DNA of 64,000 nt from the NCBI GenBank assembly GCA_964030475.1, contig CAXIPT010000001.1, forward strand, positions 20,237,385 to 20,301,384, read 5' to 3'. Source of the DNA: Tethya wilhelma. Taxonomy: Eukaryota > Porifera > Demospongiae > Tethyida > Tethyidae. How positions within the stretch are numbered: the stretch's first letter is position 1; the number at the start of each line of letters is the position of its first letter. Shown here one piece after another: positions 47,448 through 58,517 of this stretch. The notes under the pieces were generated by a model, which saw only the letters and a program-made list of their open reading frames with translations, had not been told where the DNA came from and searched no databases. Position numbers and translations under genes: made by a program.

Positions 47448-47963
47448 TGAGTTTAATAAAACAACTATATTAATAATGTATCAAAATGAGAAGCCAGTTG
47501 AAAACATGGCTATATTGTGGATAATAATTATTAACTTTTATGTGATAATCCAGATTTACCAACTATATACAGCCTCCTAATACCATGCACCTAATCTCAC
47601 AAAGACTCATTATATTCTCCTATCACTTTACTACCTCTCCCTCTGTTGTCAATTTATTGACTAACAACTATTTTTTTGTATACATGTGCGTTTTTGTTGC
47701 GTTTTGTGAACCAGTTTAAAAAACAACAACGTAATGTTGGTACTGGGTACGTCCCATAAATGACGCGCGTTAACGATATTCATTGTTAATAATGACGCAA
47801 TTGCATAATATTCATTTGTACATGTATATGCATGGTATGTGGGGACTATAGTAGTGGGGAGATCACCTGGGGAATACCCTGCTAAGTCATTATGGGGGAC
47901 ATTGAATAACCTCGAAGATCTGTTGTAGTTTCCTTCACTTCGGCCGTTCGCTAAGCTGCAAAT
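47448..47963. other. Short intergenic between J and K
   Basis: 515 bp. It holds the J polyadenylation signal and the K upstream region with TGACGCAATTGCATAAT (about 47792) and GGGAATACCC (47870-47879). No gene. Confidence 0.5.
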
Positions 47964-49045
47964 ATGTCTTCACTCTGTGTAACCAATTCCATGTTAGTCA
48001 ACCCAGAAGATCGCGCTAAAAGAGACAAATACACTTGTCCAAAATGCCATAATATCCTACAATCTCCTGTCCAGCCGAGCTGCGGACACTGGATGTGTAA
48101 ACAATGTGCTGAGAACCTTTTCAAAGCTGAAATGTGAGTGCATTTTAGAAGGCCTTTATTTTTTTTGCAATAATGTCAATCAAGTAGCTGTAATTTTTTT
48201 TATATCAATGTTACTAGAAAAAGATTATTCACTGTATAATATTTTCTTCAGTGCTCCCAGGTGTTCGAAACAAGATTGTAAAGAGGTTCTAACTGAAGAA
48301 GAAGGATCATTCGTAAGTTTTTGTTAACAGTCAATGCAATTTGTATGATTGTTGGACACACACTGTCACACACACACAAAAGTAAGGTTAATAATTTTTT
48401 TTGTCTCCGTCACACAGTATTTTCCCGATCACTTTGTCCGCAAAGACATTGACAAGATCAAGATCTACTGTGCCTATTCCGAGAAAGGCTGTACCTGGTC
48501 TGGTACGTATGGGGAACTCAAGGTAAACAACAATAGCAAGTGTTTTCTGTTGGCACATTAATTTTAATGTTGATTATTTTTAATGTCGAATATTAAGTTG
48601 TGTGATTAATTTCCGTTTGTTTTGTGATCCTTGTTTTGCTTTCAGTTCTGACGTGTCTAATGTTGTTGACTGTTTCTTTTTCTCACACACACTCTTCAGA
48701 CTCATCTTTGTGGTTGTGAGTACCATCGCTTCATTTGTCATCTCTGTGAACAACAGCTTGCTGAGGGCCAAGTAAGTCATTGGTGTACTAATGCAATGAA
48801 ATGCATAATTTCTAGTGACTAAAATCTGTATCTGTGATTTTTTCATAATAGCACTATCTACGTAAAGTACATGTATGTATACTAATATTATGTTATATGT
48901 ATATTTGATGCTGTTTTGTGTTGTTTTTTTTCTTTGTAGGAAGAAGCTCATAAGAAAGTTTGTCCCAAAGCCCTGTGTGATTGTCCACTTGCCCATATTG
49001 GCTGTACGACAAAGGATAAGGTGTGTGTGTGTGTGTGTGTGTGTN

Positions 49046-49137
<92 letters not shown>

Positions 49138-49174
49138 TATTGTGTGCGTGACTGTACATGCTCTGAAAGAAAGG

Positions 49175-49215
<41 letters not shown>

Positions 49216-50760
49216 CAAAGATTGTTAGTTGTTAGTTTAGTTGTGTTACAGACCTTCATATGTCTCATAATCTACACCCCTCGCGGCCTCAAAGTCTTAC
49301 ATGACATCACCAGCCACAGTATCCTATCCACAGATGCCATAGAATGTGGGCGAACCCACTGTATCATGTTCTTTTATGCAACATTTTTATCAGCTTTGAA
49401 CTAACTTGGGGTTAACTGTTAGGGAAATATCCCAGTGATTACCCATTGTGTCTAGTGTGGACACAAGTATCATTAGGATTAGCTACTGATGTTTTTGTTT
49501 TGTTTTGTTCTTCCTGCCAGTCAGCTTTCACTATTGTAGATATAGCATTATAGAAACCAATAAACTAAGTTTAAGAAGTACCACAATGTTAGTTATTTTA
49601 CATTATCATGTACACAGATGACAAGGAGTGAGGTTCATGAACATGTTACAAGCAACCTCGTGGAGCATTTCGAATTTGTAGCACGAGCTATCGACGTCCT
49701 CAACAAAAAGGAGATATCCTCCTCCCCCTCCCCTCTCACCCCTCTACACGACTCTGTAATCATCGACAACGGCTACCACTCTCTCGTGACAAACGCACTT
49801 GGTATGGACGTGGAAACAGACACAGCTGGTTCTCATCATGAGCCTGGCAGAGTGAAAGGGCTGCGTTACGAAACCGACGGTGGGGAGCCTACTGAGAGAA
49901 TCGAGATTCCTAAAGTTGGAGGAAAAACTGGTATGAGGAAGAAGGGAGGACGTTGTGCGGCCGACGATAGTGACGAAATTGACGGTGGAGAATATGAAGT
50001 GGACAGGCTCAAACAGCATCTGAAGGCAGGTTTGAGCGTGGTGACACCGGATGACTTTACAGGACAAAGGTTCACCGACGTTCTCCATCAGCAAGTTACG
50101 GAGAAGGTGCTTGCAAAAGAACTCGGGAAACTGAGACAGGACATGGAGAGCTGGTTCAAGTTAGAGACCAAGTCGCAAATGGAGGAGATCAGTTCTGTTC
50201 GAGCACTCTGCACAAAAGTAGAGAGGAACATGAGAGCAAAGAACTCGGAAGCCGAAGACACCAACTTTCGACTTTCGTTGCTTGAGAATTGCAACCACGA
50301 CGGGTCGATGATTTGGAAGATTCCTCAAATCTCTCAGAGGATGTCTGATGCTCAAAATGGCAAGTACACGTCAATCTTTAGCCTGCCCTTCTACACTGGA
50401 AGGTATGGCTACAAGATGTGCATGCGCCTCTACATCTTGGGAGATGGAATCGGCAAAGGGTCTCACATGTCACTGTTCTTTGTCCTGATGAAGGGAGAGT
50501 TTGACAACATCCTCCAGTGGCCCTTCACTCACAAGGTCACCTTCAAGCTCATCAACCAGGCAGGAGGGAGAGATGTGGTGGACACCTTCCAACCAGACCC
50601 CATGAGCAGCTCCTTCCGTAAGCCACGATCAGACATGAACATTGCCAGTGGGTGCCCAAGATTTGTCTCTCTCAGTGAACTTAGAAACAATGGCTTCATT
50701 GTTGATGACACCATCTTTATCAAATGTGTTGTTGACTGCAGTACAATCCGTCATCCCTGA
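47964..50760 (+). CDS. TRAF K: complete six-exon TRAF (543 aa)
   Basis: Exons 47964-48133, 48252-48312, 48418-48522, 48700-48771, 48940-49020 and 49618-50760 sum to 1632 bases in frame. RING at about 24-70 (CPKC, CGHWMCKQC, CSKQDC), YFPDHFVRKD, TRAF fingers (CAYSEKGCTW, CEYHRFICHLC, CPKALCDCPLAHIGC), a long linker, a coiled coil (SSVRALCTKVERNM) and MATH from about residue 393 (GSMIWKIP) with GRYGYK, SSSF and SGCP. RING and finger exons are clearly different from A/B/D, yet MATH is almost the same at DNA level. The donor of exon 5 is the first GT of a long GT microsatellite. Start chosen as the ATG before the RING; no upstream in-frame exon seen. Confidence 0.93.
49021..49134. repeat. (GT)n microsatellite at a splice donor, with N
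   Basis: The repeat begins directly after AAG at the end of TRAF K exon 5, so its first GT is the donor. There is an N at 49045. A second simple repeat, (GA)n, follows at about 49176-49214. Confidence 0.95.
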
Positions 50761-51235
50761 ACCTATAATACTAATCTCTTTCTTCTATTCTACATATATA
50801 GCTGTGTTTGTTTTGTGCTTCAGTAGAAGTTACATATGCTTTTTTTTTTTTAAATCTCTGTAGTTTGTAAAAGTATGTGTATGTACTGTAGCACCCCACA
50901 CTCCCCCTCCCTTTATTGTGTGTGAGGGATGATATACTTCTCTCTTAGTGTCCTAGGAGAGAAGTATATCAGTATAGCTGTCTTCTGCGCCCAGTGGCAT
51001 GGCACAGGTGCTGCTGCAATGAAGAAGCTATATCTCAAATTATAATTTGTTACTTTGGCCCTTTCCTCTTGATTAACTAAGTGACAAAATTATGATCCTG
51101 TACTATGATTATTATTGATGTCAAGTTTTATGTTTGGTTTGTGTTCAATCAAATTAACGTTTTATTGCCCTCAACATTAATTTTCAGCTGAGCTGTAGGT
51201 ATACGTAGCTACAACCTAGACCATCTCAAATCGTA

Positions 51236-51633
51236 CAAGTAGCAAAAATTTCAAAAAAATAAGTAGTGTAGGAATGGGCAGTGCGGTAAAAAGTATTGGA
51301 ACAAGGAATGTCTCAATTTCGGCACATGACTACTTCATTTTTATGCTTGATCCCTCATATGGATCCTCAGTATCATAAATGTAATGATAATAAATTATTA
51401 TGTACGTAGTATACCATAGCTTATTATTGCATTGGTTTAAATTCCTACTAATCAGTTAACTAAGCAGTGGAGTAAACTATAACAGACAGGTAACTTATAC
51501 TGGACTGCCAGCCAAGAGTTGGTTATAAAAATGAAGTAGTCATGTGCCGAAATTGAGACATTCCTTGTTCCAATACTTTTTACCGCACTGCCCATTCCTA
51601 CACTACTTATTTTTTTGAAATTTTTACTACTTG
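51236..51633. mobile_element. 398-bp foldback element with 109-bp near-perfect arms
   Basis: The arm at 51236-51344 is the complement of 51525-51633 with about one mismatch near the tip (CAAGTAGC against CAAGTAGT). The arms contain GGAATGGGCAGTGCGGTAAA. The spacer is 180 bp. No target duplication is seen and there is no coding sequence. Confidence 0.92.
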
Positions 51634-51660
51634 TTCATTCACTTTTTTCAACACTACAGT

Positions 51661-51962
51661 GTGGAGACTATCAGAGACTGGTTAGTCCCTACAAAAAGCT
51701 TGAGTAGCAGCTACATTACACTGGAGCAGGCTAACGCGCATGCGCATATTAATAATGCCAGGTGGATAATGACCTTTGAACCTACAAATGGCTACATTGA
51801 AGTACATGAATTTATACTCTCAGTTTCAAAGCTTTCTAGTTTTTGTTTAGGCTTATTTGTGATGAAAACGAGTATCAAGGAATGTACTACCTATGAAAAG
51901 GAGTTACTTTGTGCTATCAAAGTTGGCTCAACACATTCTGGTTCTCTGGAAATTCTTTTCAA
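51661..51962 (+). other. Unexplained open frame with splice-like edges
   Basis: An open frame of about 100 codons (VETIRDWLVPTKSLSSSY ... SGSLEILFK) follows CACTACAG and ends at AAGTAAGTCAG. It begins at the edge of the foldback element. No domain recognised and no partner exons found; it may be chance. Confidence 0.2.
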
Positions 51963-52323
51963 GTAAGTCAGTCAGAAAGTACGTACGTTAGGACAAAAAC
52001 GGCACTATGGTGGCTTCCCATTTAGCACTCTCTACTAGTGCTGAGGAAAGTTTCTGTGAGTTTTAGGCCTTGCATGCGATTGGTAATCTGTCGGTTAGAG
52101 CCTCTGAGCAAGTTTGAAGGCTTAATTTTGTTTTGCTAGATTTTTATGATCATAAACATTTTGTATTGTGTCTATGGGACATTCGGCCCATTCCTACTAT
52201 ACGTACTACCGTACGTATGATATAGATAGCAAACGACATGTACTTATGAATAATTGTGATGTGGTGATGTAGGGTACTTACCCTGGTGAAACCCCTTCAT
52301 AGTCATTACATCATCTATAATCG

Positions 52324-52380
52324 ATCTCATTGGTTTAACTTGCAAAAAATCATTACATCATCTATAATTAATCTCATTGG
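52324..52380 (+). promoter_or_regulatory. Tandem ATCTCATTGG boxes upstream of gene L
   Basis: A segment of about 30 bp (TTACATCATCTATAATNNATCTCATTGG) occurs twice 47 bp apart, each with a reverse CCAAT, 130-190 bp before the gene L start. Related boxes precede genes H, J and M. Confidence 0.45.
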
Positions 52381-52510
52381 TTGGAAATCAGATGTTTGCA
52401 GTTCTTAATATTCATTGTTCAAACAGAGCAAACCAACCGCAGACAACTGTGTTTTGAAATTGTAAACGTTTGAATTTGTAATTGTGTCAATTTAGAGCAA
52501 TTTGTTTGTA

Positions 52511-54745
52511 ATGGATCATGTAGTCTCGGACGAGGCAAATAAATACACGAAGTTCAAATTCGTTGATCAGGAGTGGAAGTCGTACATCTGTGCCTACTGT
52601 AAGAACCTTCTGAGAGACGCTGTGCAAACAACATGTGGACACTGGCTGTGTATGAGGTGTATAGACGACTTGCTTCACATCGAGTATACCAAAAAAATGT
52701 AAGTGTCAGAGCTATGATTCCATGAATTTCTGCGCTGATAAAACTTTCCATGCATAACCGTGACACAAATAATTGTCTAAATTGTAGCACTGCAAGATGT
52801 CCTGTTCAAAGTTGTAGTAAACAGCTAAGAAAGTCAGATGGGACTGAGGTAACTGTAACTAAATACGTGTTTCGTAATAAATTTGATGGTGTAGGTGTTT
52901 GTTTACGTTAAATCCTCAATTGATAAATTATGCAGTATTATCCGGATCAATTTGTTCGGCATATTGTTAGAAAACTGAAGGTTGTTTGCATCTTTCTTGA
53001 GTGCCAATGGAGTGGAGAATACCAACATTTTGATGTAGGTTCAGTAGTTTGCAATCTATCATTTGATGCATTGGATAATTTATGTGGTTTGTGATGTCAC
53101 TACATCTGGCAGGCTAGACGTACCTAGTGCCTCGCTTATGTACACTGCATGGTTCAAGTTTTTTTTTATGATGCCCCAATTAGTGTATTGTTATACCATG
53201 CAATGCGTCCTTATTGGTATTCGGGGTGTGCCATCCCATTGTATGCCAATATTCAGTGTGGTGTCATATGCACATGCAATGATGTCATGCATGCATGTGG
53301 GTGCCAGTATGTGAATATTCATGATCATGACCATAAAAAAAAATAGTAATAATAATGAATTTTAAATTCAATGTTTATTGTCATGCAGGACCATTATAGA
53401 ACTCAGCACTTGGTATATAATGCTACGGTAAGTATAGTAGCAGTACATTTAGCCTTGTTTCCAGACTATATAGCAGCCCACACAGATCAGAATGGTACCT
53501 GTATAGACATGTTATTGTTTTTCTCTATTATGACAACTGTATAATTTAATAGTAGTAAACAATTATACAGCCCGAAAAACGCAATCTTGCATCTAAAGCG
53601 GTTGTGGACTTCAGGAGATTCGAAGGCATGGCTGAAAAAGCAAAGAAACTTTGTCGGGAGATTAAAAATACCAAACAAAAAGAGCACCTGAGTGACATTG
53701 GAGAAGAACTTTCAAAGTCTATCCAGGAGCAAGTTGACGATGCTGAACCCATTCGCTTTGAAGTGAATGTAAGAGTTGAGAGTGCAGCTCAATCCACAGC
53801 AAGTCTGGGAAAAGCAGGCCTGCAGACGCCAAGCGAAAAGTCATTGACTTGGAATGCCAAAGACTCAAATGAGGTATAATTATATATACACTGTATAGCC
53901 AGAAATATACTGACAGTCAAAAAATTTAACAATTTGCTCTGCAGAATGTAAAATAAAAAATTATTATTGACGGATATAAATGTGACAATTTGGACATTGA
54001 CCGTCAAACTGTCAAATATAAAATCTCCATCAATATTTCCAGCTATACAGTAGTTCTATCAATATTTGTGTATGGCATGTTTCCTTATACTGTTAATTAA
54101 AACTCTGTTTTGGAATAACTGTGGCATTGTAAATCCTTTGTGGTTGCTAATCAAAACTCACAACCATGTTTGTTAATTATAGATGCACCCCATGACCACC
54201 CATTCCTTTTTTTTGTATTTTTTCCACCTGCACACTTTCAGCTGGACTGTCTGTACCCACCTTCTATTCCTCAAGAAGATAAGACCTCTAAGACCGCTCT
54301 TGTCACAGGAGCATGTGGACATGGTGGTGGATCACCTCCCAAGCTTAAGTCTCCTGTCAAGGAACAAGTTGTTCTAAAGCTGCAAAAGGAAAAGGCTGAG
54401 CAGCCTAACCCACCACTATCTGACCACAATCAAGGTTCACCCAAACCACTATTGCCACCAATTGGAGCAATAGCAAGTACCACTTCTAAGACAGGACCAC
54501 CACAACATCATGCCCAGTTACCAGCCAACTCTCAGACTGAGTCTCCGACATCTGTAGCTGAGGCACAAGTCCCATCACCAAGATTGAGAAGGCATCGCCG
54601 GAATGTGTCTCTTCCTGTGCTTACGCCACCTCACCTTCCACAAGCTGGTCGTACTTCTTCTGCTCACCCCCCTGGCAGTGGTTCCCACAAGCAACAACCA
54701 TCGTCCCGTATACCTCTTGGGACTATCAATGGTAATCAAAAGTAA
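52511..54745 (+). CDS. Gene L: RING, coiled coil, proline-rich tail; no MATH (397 aa)
   Basis: Exons 52511-52698, 52788-52848, 52936-53034, 53389-53427, 53571-53873 and 54242-54745 total 1194 bases in frame. The RING is complete (CAYC, CGHWLCMRC, CPVQSC; about 32-75). Exon 3 keeps the TRAF motif YYPDQFVRH and a residual finger (CIFLECQWSGEY). Exon 5 is helical and charged (RRFEGMAEKAKKLCREIKN...). The last exon is Pro/Ser/Thr-rich and disordered, with SPVKEQVVLK and C-terminal PLGTINGNQ shared with gene M. The phase pattern of the RING exons is that of TRAF K. It is likely a RING ubiquitin ligase-like protein derived from a TRAF; substrates unknown. Confidence 0.82.
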
Positions 54746-55540
54746 TTGAGAAAATCTAAAAGTGACATGAATTTGAAATCAAAAGACTAAAAAACAAACG
54801 GCACTAGTCTTTAAATGCAAGGTATCATTAATTTTGTAAGTAACTCTGTTTGATCCCACTGACTATGTATATAATTGTTTTGCTGCCACTAGCAATTAGC
54901 TATTCTGCAATTGCTATTGTTGTAAACTCTTTGATAGGTCTCATGAGTATTAAAGTGTATAGGTATATGCCCCATTCATGATCATCTGTTATAATATTAT
55001 ATTACTTTTGTAATTACTATTTTGTGTATAATTAATTTTTTGTCTCAATGTTGTTCAGCCTAGCTGAATCTGGCAATGGACCGGCATATACGACAATTAT
55101 TTTTATGCTTATTACATACAATACCTAAGTATAATGTACCTGGTTTCAATTTCAGTGTAATATTTTTGTTACCCATACACTGCATCCAAGACATAGTTGT
55201 ATAGGTCATTCATTATACATAATGTCACATTATTAATTGCATTTTACTCCATGCACAGACACTGTCCATCAATATGCATTTTATATACTTCATAACTTTT
55301 AATAACTTCATTATTGCATGGTAATTCTACAAGTAGTGTGGCAAGTAGTCTACAAAAAGATCTACAGACTAACCTAATTACCGCCTGGGAGTAGGAAAAA
55401 ATTGTTTCTAGCTAACTTCTTTGAGACTTAATAGCTGTTACAAATGGCTGATATATTGGCATGAAATCTACACAGCACAACAGAAAAATTTTGATTTCTT
55501 CATTGATGGACTTCTCACAGCTTGTTAGTAGGGTCGGGAT
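54746..55540. other. Gene L 3' flank
   Basis: Gene L 3' UTR and AT-rich sequence; no gene. It ends with GGTCGGGAT (55532-55540), the target duplication of the following transposon. Confidence 0.5.
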
Positions 55541-57724
55541 TAGTCTAGTCCTAGACCCCGCCTTTTCCGCCCAGCGAAAAATGGGGGTCTAGAAAAACTG
55601 GCACACATTTTGTGTTCTCTGCTCAAAATCGGGCAGAGCCAATCAGATTGCTTACATGAAGTCATGTGACTAAAATGTCACATGACATTGCGTTGATTTT
55701 GGAAGTCGCGAAAATTGTTACTTGTAAACTGACCAGTCTGTAGAATTTTTGCGTGTGTGTATTGAAGTTTTGAAACCTGTTGAAACTCGAAACAACGAGC
55801 CATTAACATCGCTGAAGCTAGCGCTTTCATCTCTGATTGGAACAGATAAGAATTTATTTTTTACAAAGGCATGAGCTACGTGGGTAAGGTTAGCCTGACC
55901 TTTTGACTTGAAGCAGTCGATCATTCGGCGAAGATTACTTACTGACTACTCTTTTCTCAAAGCCTATTGTTCACTGTAAAGTCGCCTGCTTGGGCACAAA
56001 AAAAGCGATTGATACTTGTCGCGAAATGCAGTAAGACCCATAATAAATTTTTGAGGTCAAGCTGCACGTGACAGCCGAAACGCACGTGTCAGTGCAGCGG
56101 CAACGCTTAGAATTCGAGATTTATTTTCTCATTAATATATTCATGAACAGGCGCACTGCTTACTGTGCAATTTCGTATTCTTTTTTTTTTCTGTTGACGA
56201 TCTTTGCCAGCAACTTTCAGTTAGATCTCCGTATTCAGTGGATGACTAGCTACATGTAGGTACAAAGCAGCTAAAAATACACCTACCACAAAAGTAACTA
56301 TTTCATGAATAAGATCATCTAGGTAGCTTCCTCTGGGCATGGAACATTTGCGTTTCATAGACATACAAAAGATAAATTCAATTTCATTCACACAATTTTG
56401 GTCTGAAGTTACTTCAGTGCTAGTAAGTTTTGTGTCCGGGGTACAGCAGCTGAGCAGTCCTTGAAACAAAATCATGTCACTGATGATGCTATATTTGGCC
56501 TCCAGTACTGAACGTACTAACATAACACAAACTAATTTTGATAAAAATGGATTGCAAACACCTCATTAGAGGGGTAAAACATGATAACTACCACATGGGT
56601 ATCAAAAAATTACTTAATACACTGACAATGTTGGTAACCACAGAAAAATTGAAGCTGTCACACATCAGGACTGAATGCAGTTAATATTTGAATTACAGAG
56701 GGTAACATATAGTAAAATACTCCTCCTGAAGAAAGTGGTAGGACTATTTGTGAGCAGGTAAGTCATAAAGTTGACTAGGACCATTCTCTACAGTAGGGAA
56801 GAATAAAAGAAATTGTCAATTTCACACAAAAGGTTACACTAGTACATAGGATAGGTGTAAAGGTGGATGTGGATATTAGACAGGTAAAAGTACTATGTGA
56901 TCCTGCTTGCCAGTGTAAAAGTATGCAAAATAAGTCTTAACTGCTTCATACCAAGTCTCTAGTATTCCAGAATTGGTATGTTGATTTACAAAATGTATCA
57001 GTTGATCGGGCAACATGTTTATGTAGTAAATAACCTACAAAAGTGGATACAGAGGGCATTAAATGATGTTAAATGAACTTACAGGCATATATTTGTGTAT
57101 AAGAGTTATCAAAGTGAAGCACTTTTGTGCTACTTTTACAAAACTACACTCATCTATGCACAAAGCAAACAGTGAAATCGATACATACAAGGCTATACTG
57201 GTGGAACATTTGCGTTTCATAAGCAATCAAAGCTTATGATTCAAACACGAATGACTACAATAATAGTACAACACAATTTACAACTTTTACCTGTGTCCGT
57301 CCTTTACTTTTGTAACAAGAGGCTGTTGAGCTTGAGGCAGCTGTACGCCATTTTTTAGTTCAAACAAAGCAAGGGAACAACAACACGCAAATACTGTTCA
57401 TTGTGACAGAAAATTATTCACATTTTACAATTTCAATCCTTCATAGACTTCTCTACACCGACAGTTCTCTTCGTGAGCACCAACTCAACCAAAAAGACGG
57501 TTGCAAACACTTGGCCTCTTCTGGGCAGCCATTTTTGTGAAAAGTGCTGACACGCCCCTTCCGTTATTAGCTCATGGAAAATAAATTTTGCGCGAAAATT
57601 ACACGTGCGTTTCGGCTGGTGAATCATGACAGAGTTGCATTCCAGAATTTCACCGGAAGTGCACCAGTTTTTCTAGACCCCCATTTTTCGCTGGGCGGAA
57701 AAGGCGGGGTCTAGGACTAGACTA
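55541..57724. mobile_element. 2.18-kb transposon, 61-bp perfect terminal inverted repeats, 9-bp target duplication (Mutator-like)
   Basis: TAGTCTAGTCCTAGACCCCG... at 55541-55601 is exactly complementary to 57664-57724. GGTCGGGAT flanks both sides (55532-55540 and 57725-57733). Nine-base duplications with long terminal repeats are typical of Mutator-like elements, which is the likely class. Subterminal inverted words AGCCGAAACGCACGTGT (56073-56089, complement 57601-57617) and a direct repeat GGAACATTTGCGTTTCATA (56341 and 57213) lie inside. The longest open frames are about 100 codons and unrecognised, so it is non-autonomous. Confidence 0.9.
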
Positions 57725-57733
57725 GGTCGGGAT

Positions 57734-58517
57734 TAGGACCACCCCCATTGTCATGACTATAGATCTACCCACTACTTCCAAAATGGTCCACCATTTAAAC
57801 TACTTTACGGGAAAATATAGTCGGGAAATGATGTGGTATTATAAGGTATTAAACAGAATAGAGCCTTGAACAGCCATTCAGTGCATTGCAACTCGATAGA
57901 AAACTGCAGATGATGCAGGCCTTTATAAATGGTATATAAACAATCATGGTCAGGCACTTTCAAATTATATAGAGGCCAGCATGAATAAAAGCTAGCCTTT
58001 ATCACTTCAAAGTTGTGTTGTTACTTGGCTACATCAATCACACACAAGCTCTCAAATCTAACGATTAGAAATCTACATATTATATATTACACTCTTAATA
58101 GAATGCACAGCATAAATAAAGTAAAGGCTACATGGTAGAGTGCATCCAGGAGACACCCAAGAGTGAGCAATGTTGACTTCAGGTAGATAGCCAGTGGGAA
58201 AGAGGCTGAAGTCACACTAAACAACCAGAGTTTTGCTCAATTTTTGTGTTCATTCACTTATTTAGTCATATTTCTCAGTGAATGTATGGCAGAAACTTAC
58301 TATTGCCGTTTAGCTGTCCAGATATCTTGTCTAAAAGATGAGTAAAAATCAAGCCTGCTTCTTCCCGCCCCGGCCCCAGAAACTGTTCCCGCCACAGCGC
58401 GCGGTGGTGCGCGTTATTTAGAAAAGAGTAATACGCGCGCGCATATGCGATTATCTGTAATCTCATTGGTGGAAGTCACGTGTGTTCAAAAAGTCTTCAA
58501 CATAATTTGCTGCGCCG
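57734..58517. other. Upstream region of gene M
   Basis: AT-rich, then a CpG-rich stretch at about 58380-58450. AATCTCATTGG is at 58459-58469 and the E-box CACGTG at 58477-58482, within 60 bp of the gene M start. No gene otherwise. Confidence 0.5.

Larger units (their letters stand above)
50761..52510. other. Intergenic, K to L
   Basis: Holds the hairpin element 51236-51633, an unexplained open frame at 51661-51966, and two tandem copies of a segment with ATCTCATTGG (52324-52333 and 52371-52380) close to gene L. Confidence 0.6.

Noticed and set aside
47870..47879. GGGAATACCC upstream of TRAF K as an NF-kB site
   Set aside because: Deviates from GGGRNWYYCC at the seventh base, and a single near-match in 500 bp is expected by chance fairly often.
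48580..49268. Long open frames of Thr-His, Cys-Val and Ser-Leu repeats on both strands
   Set aside because: They are translations of the (GT)n and (GA)n microsatellites in a TRAF K intron.
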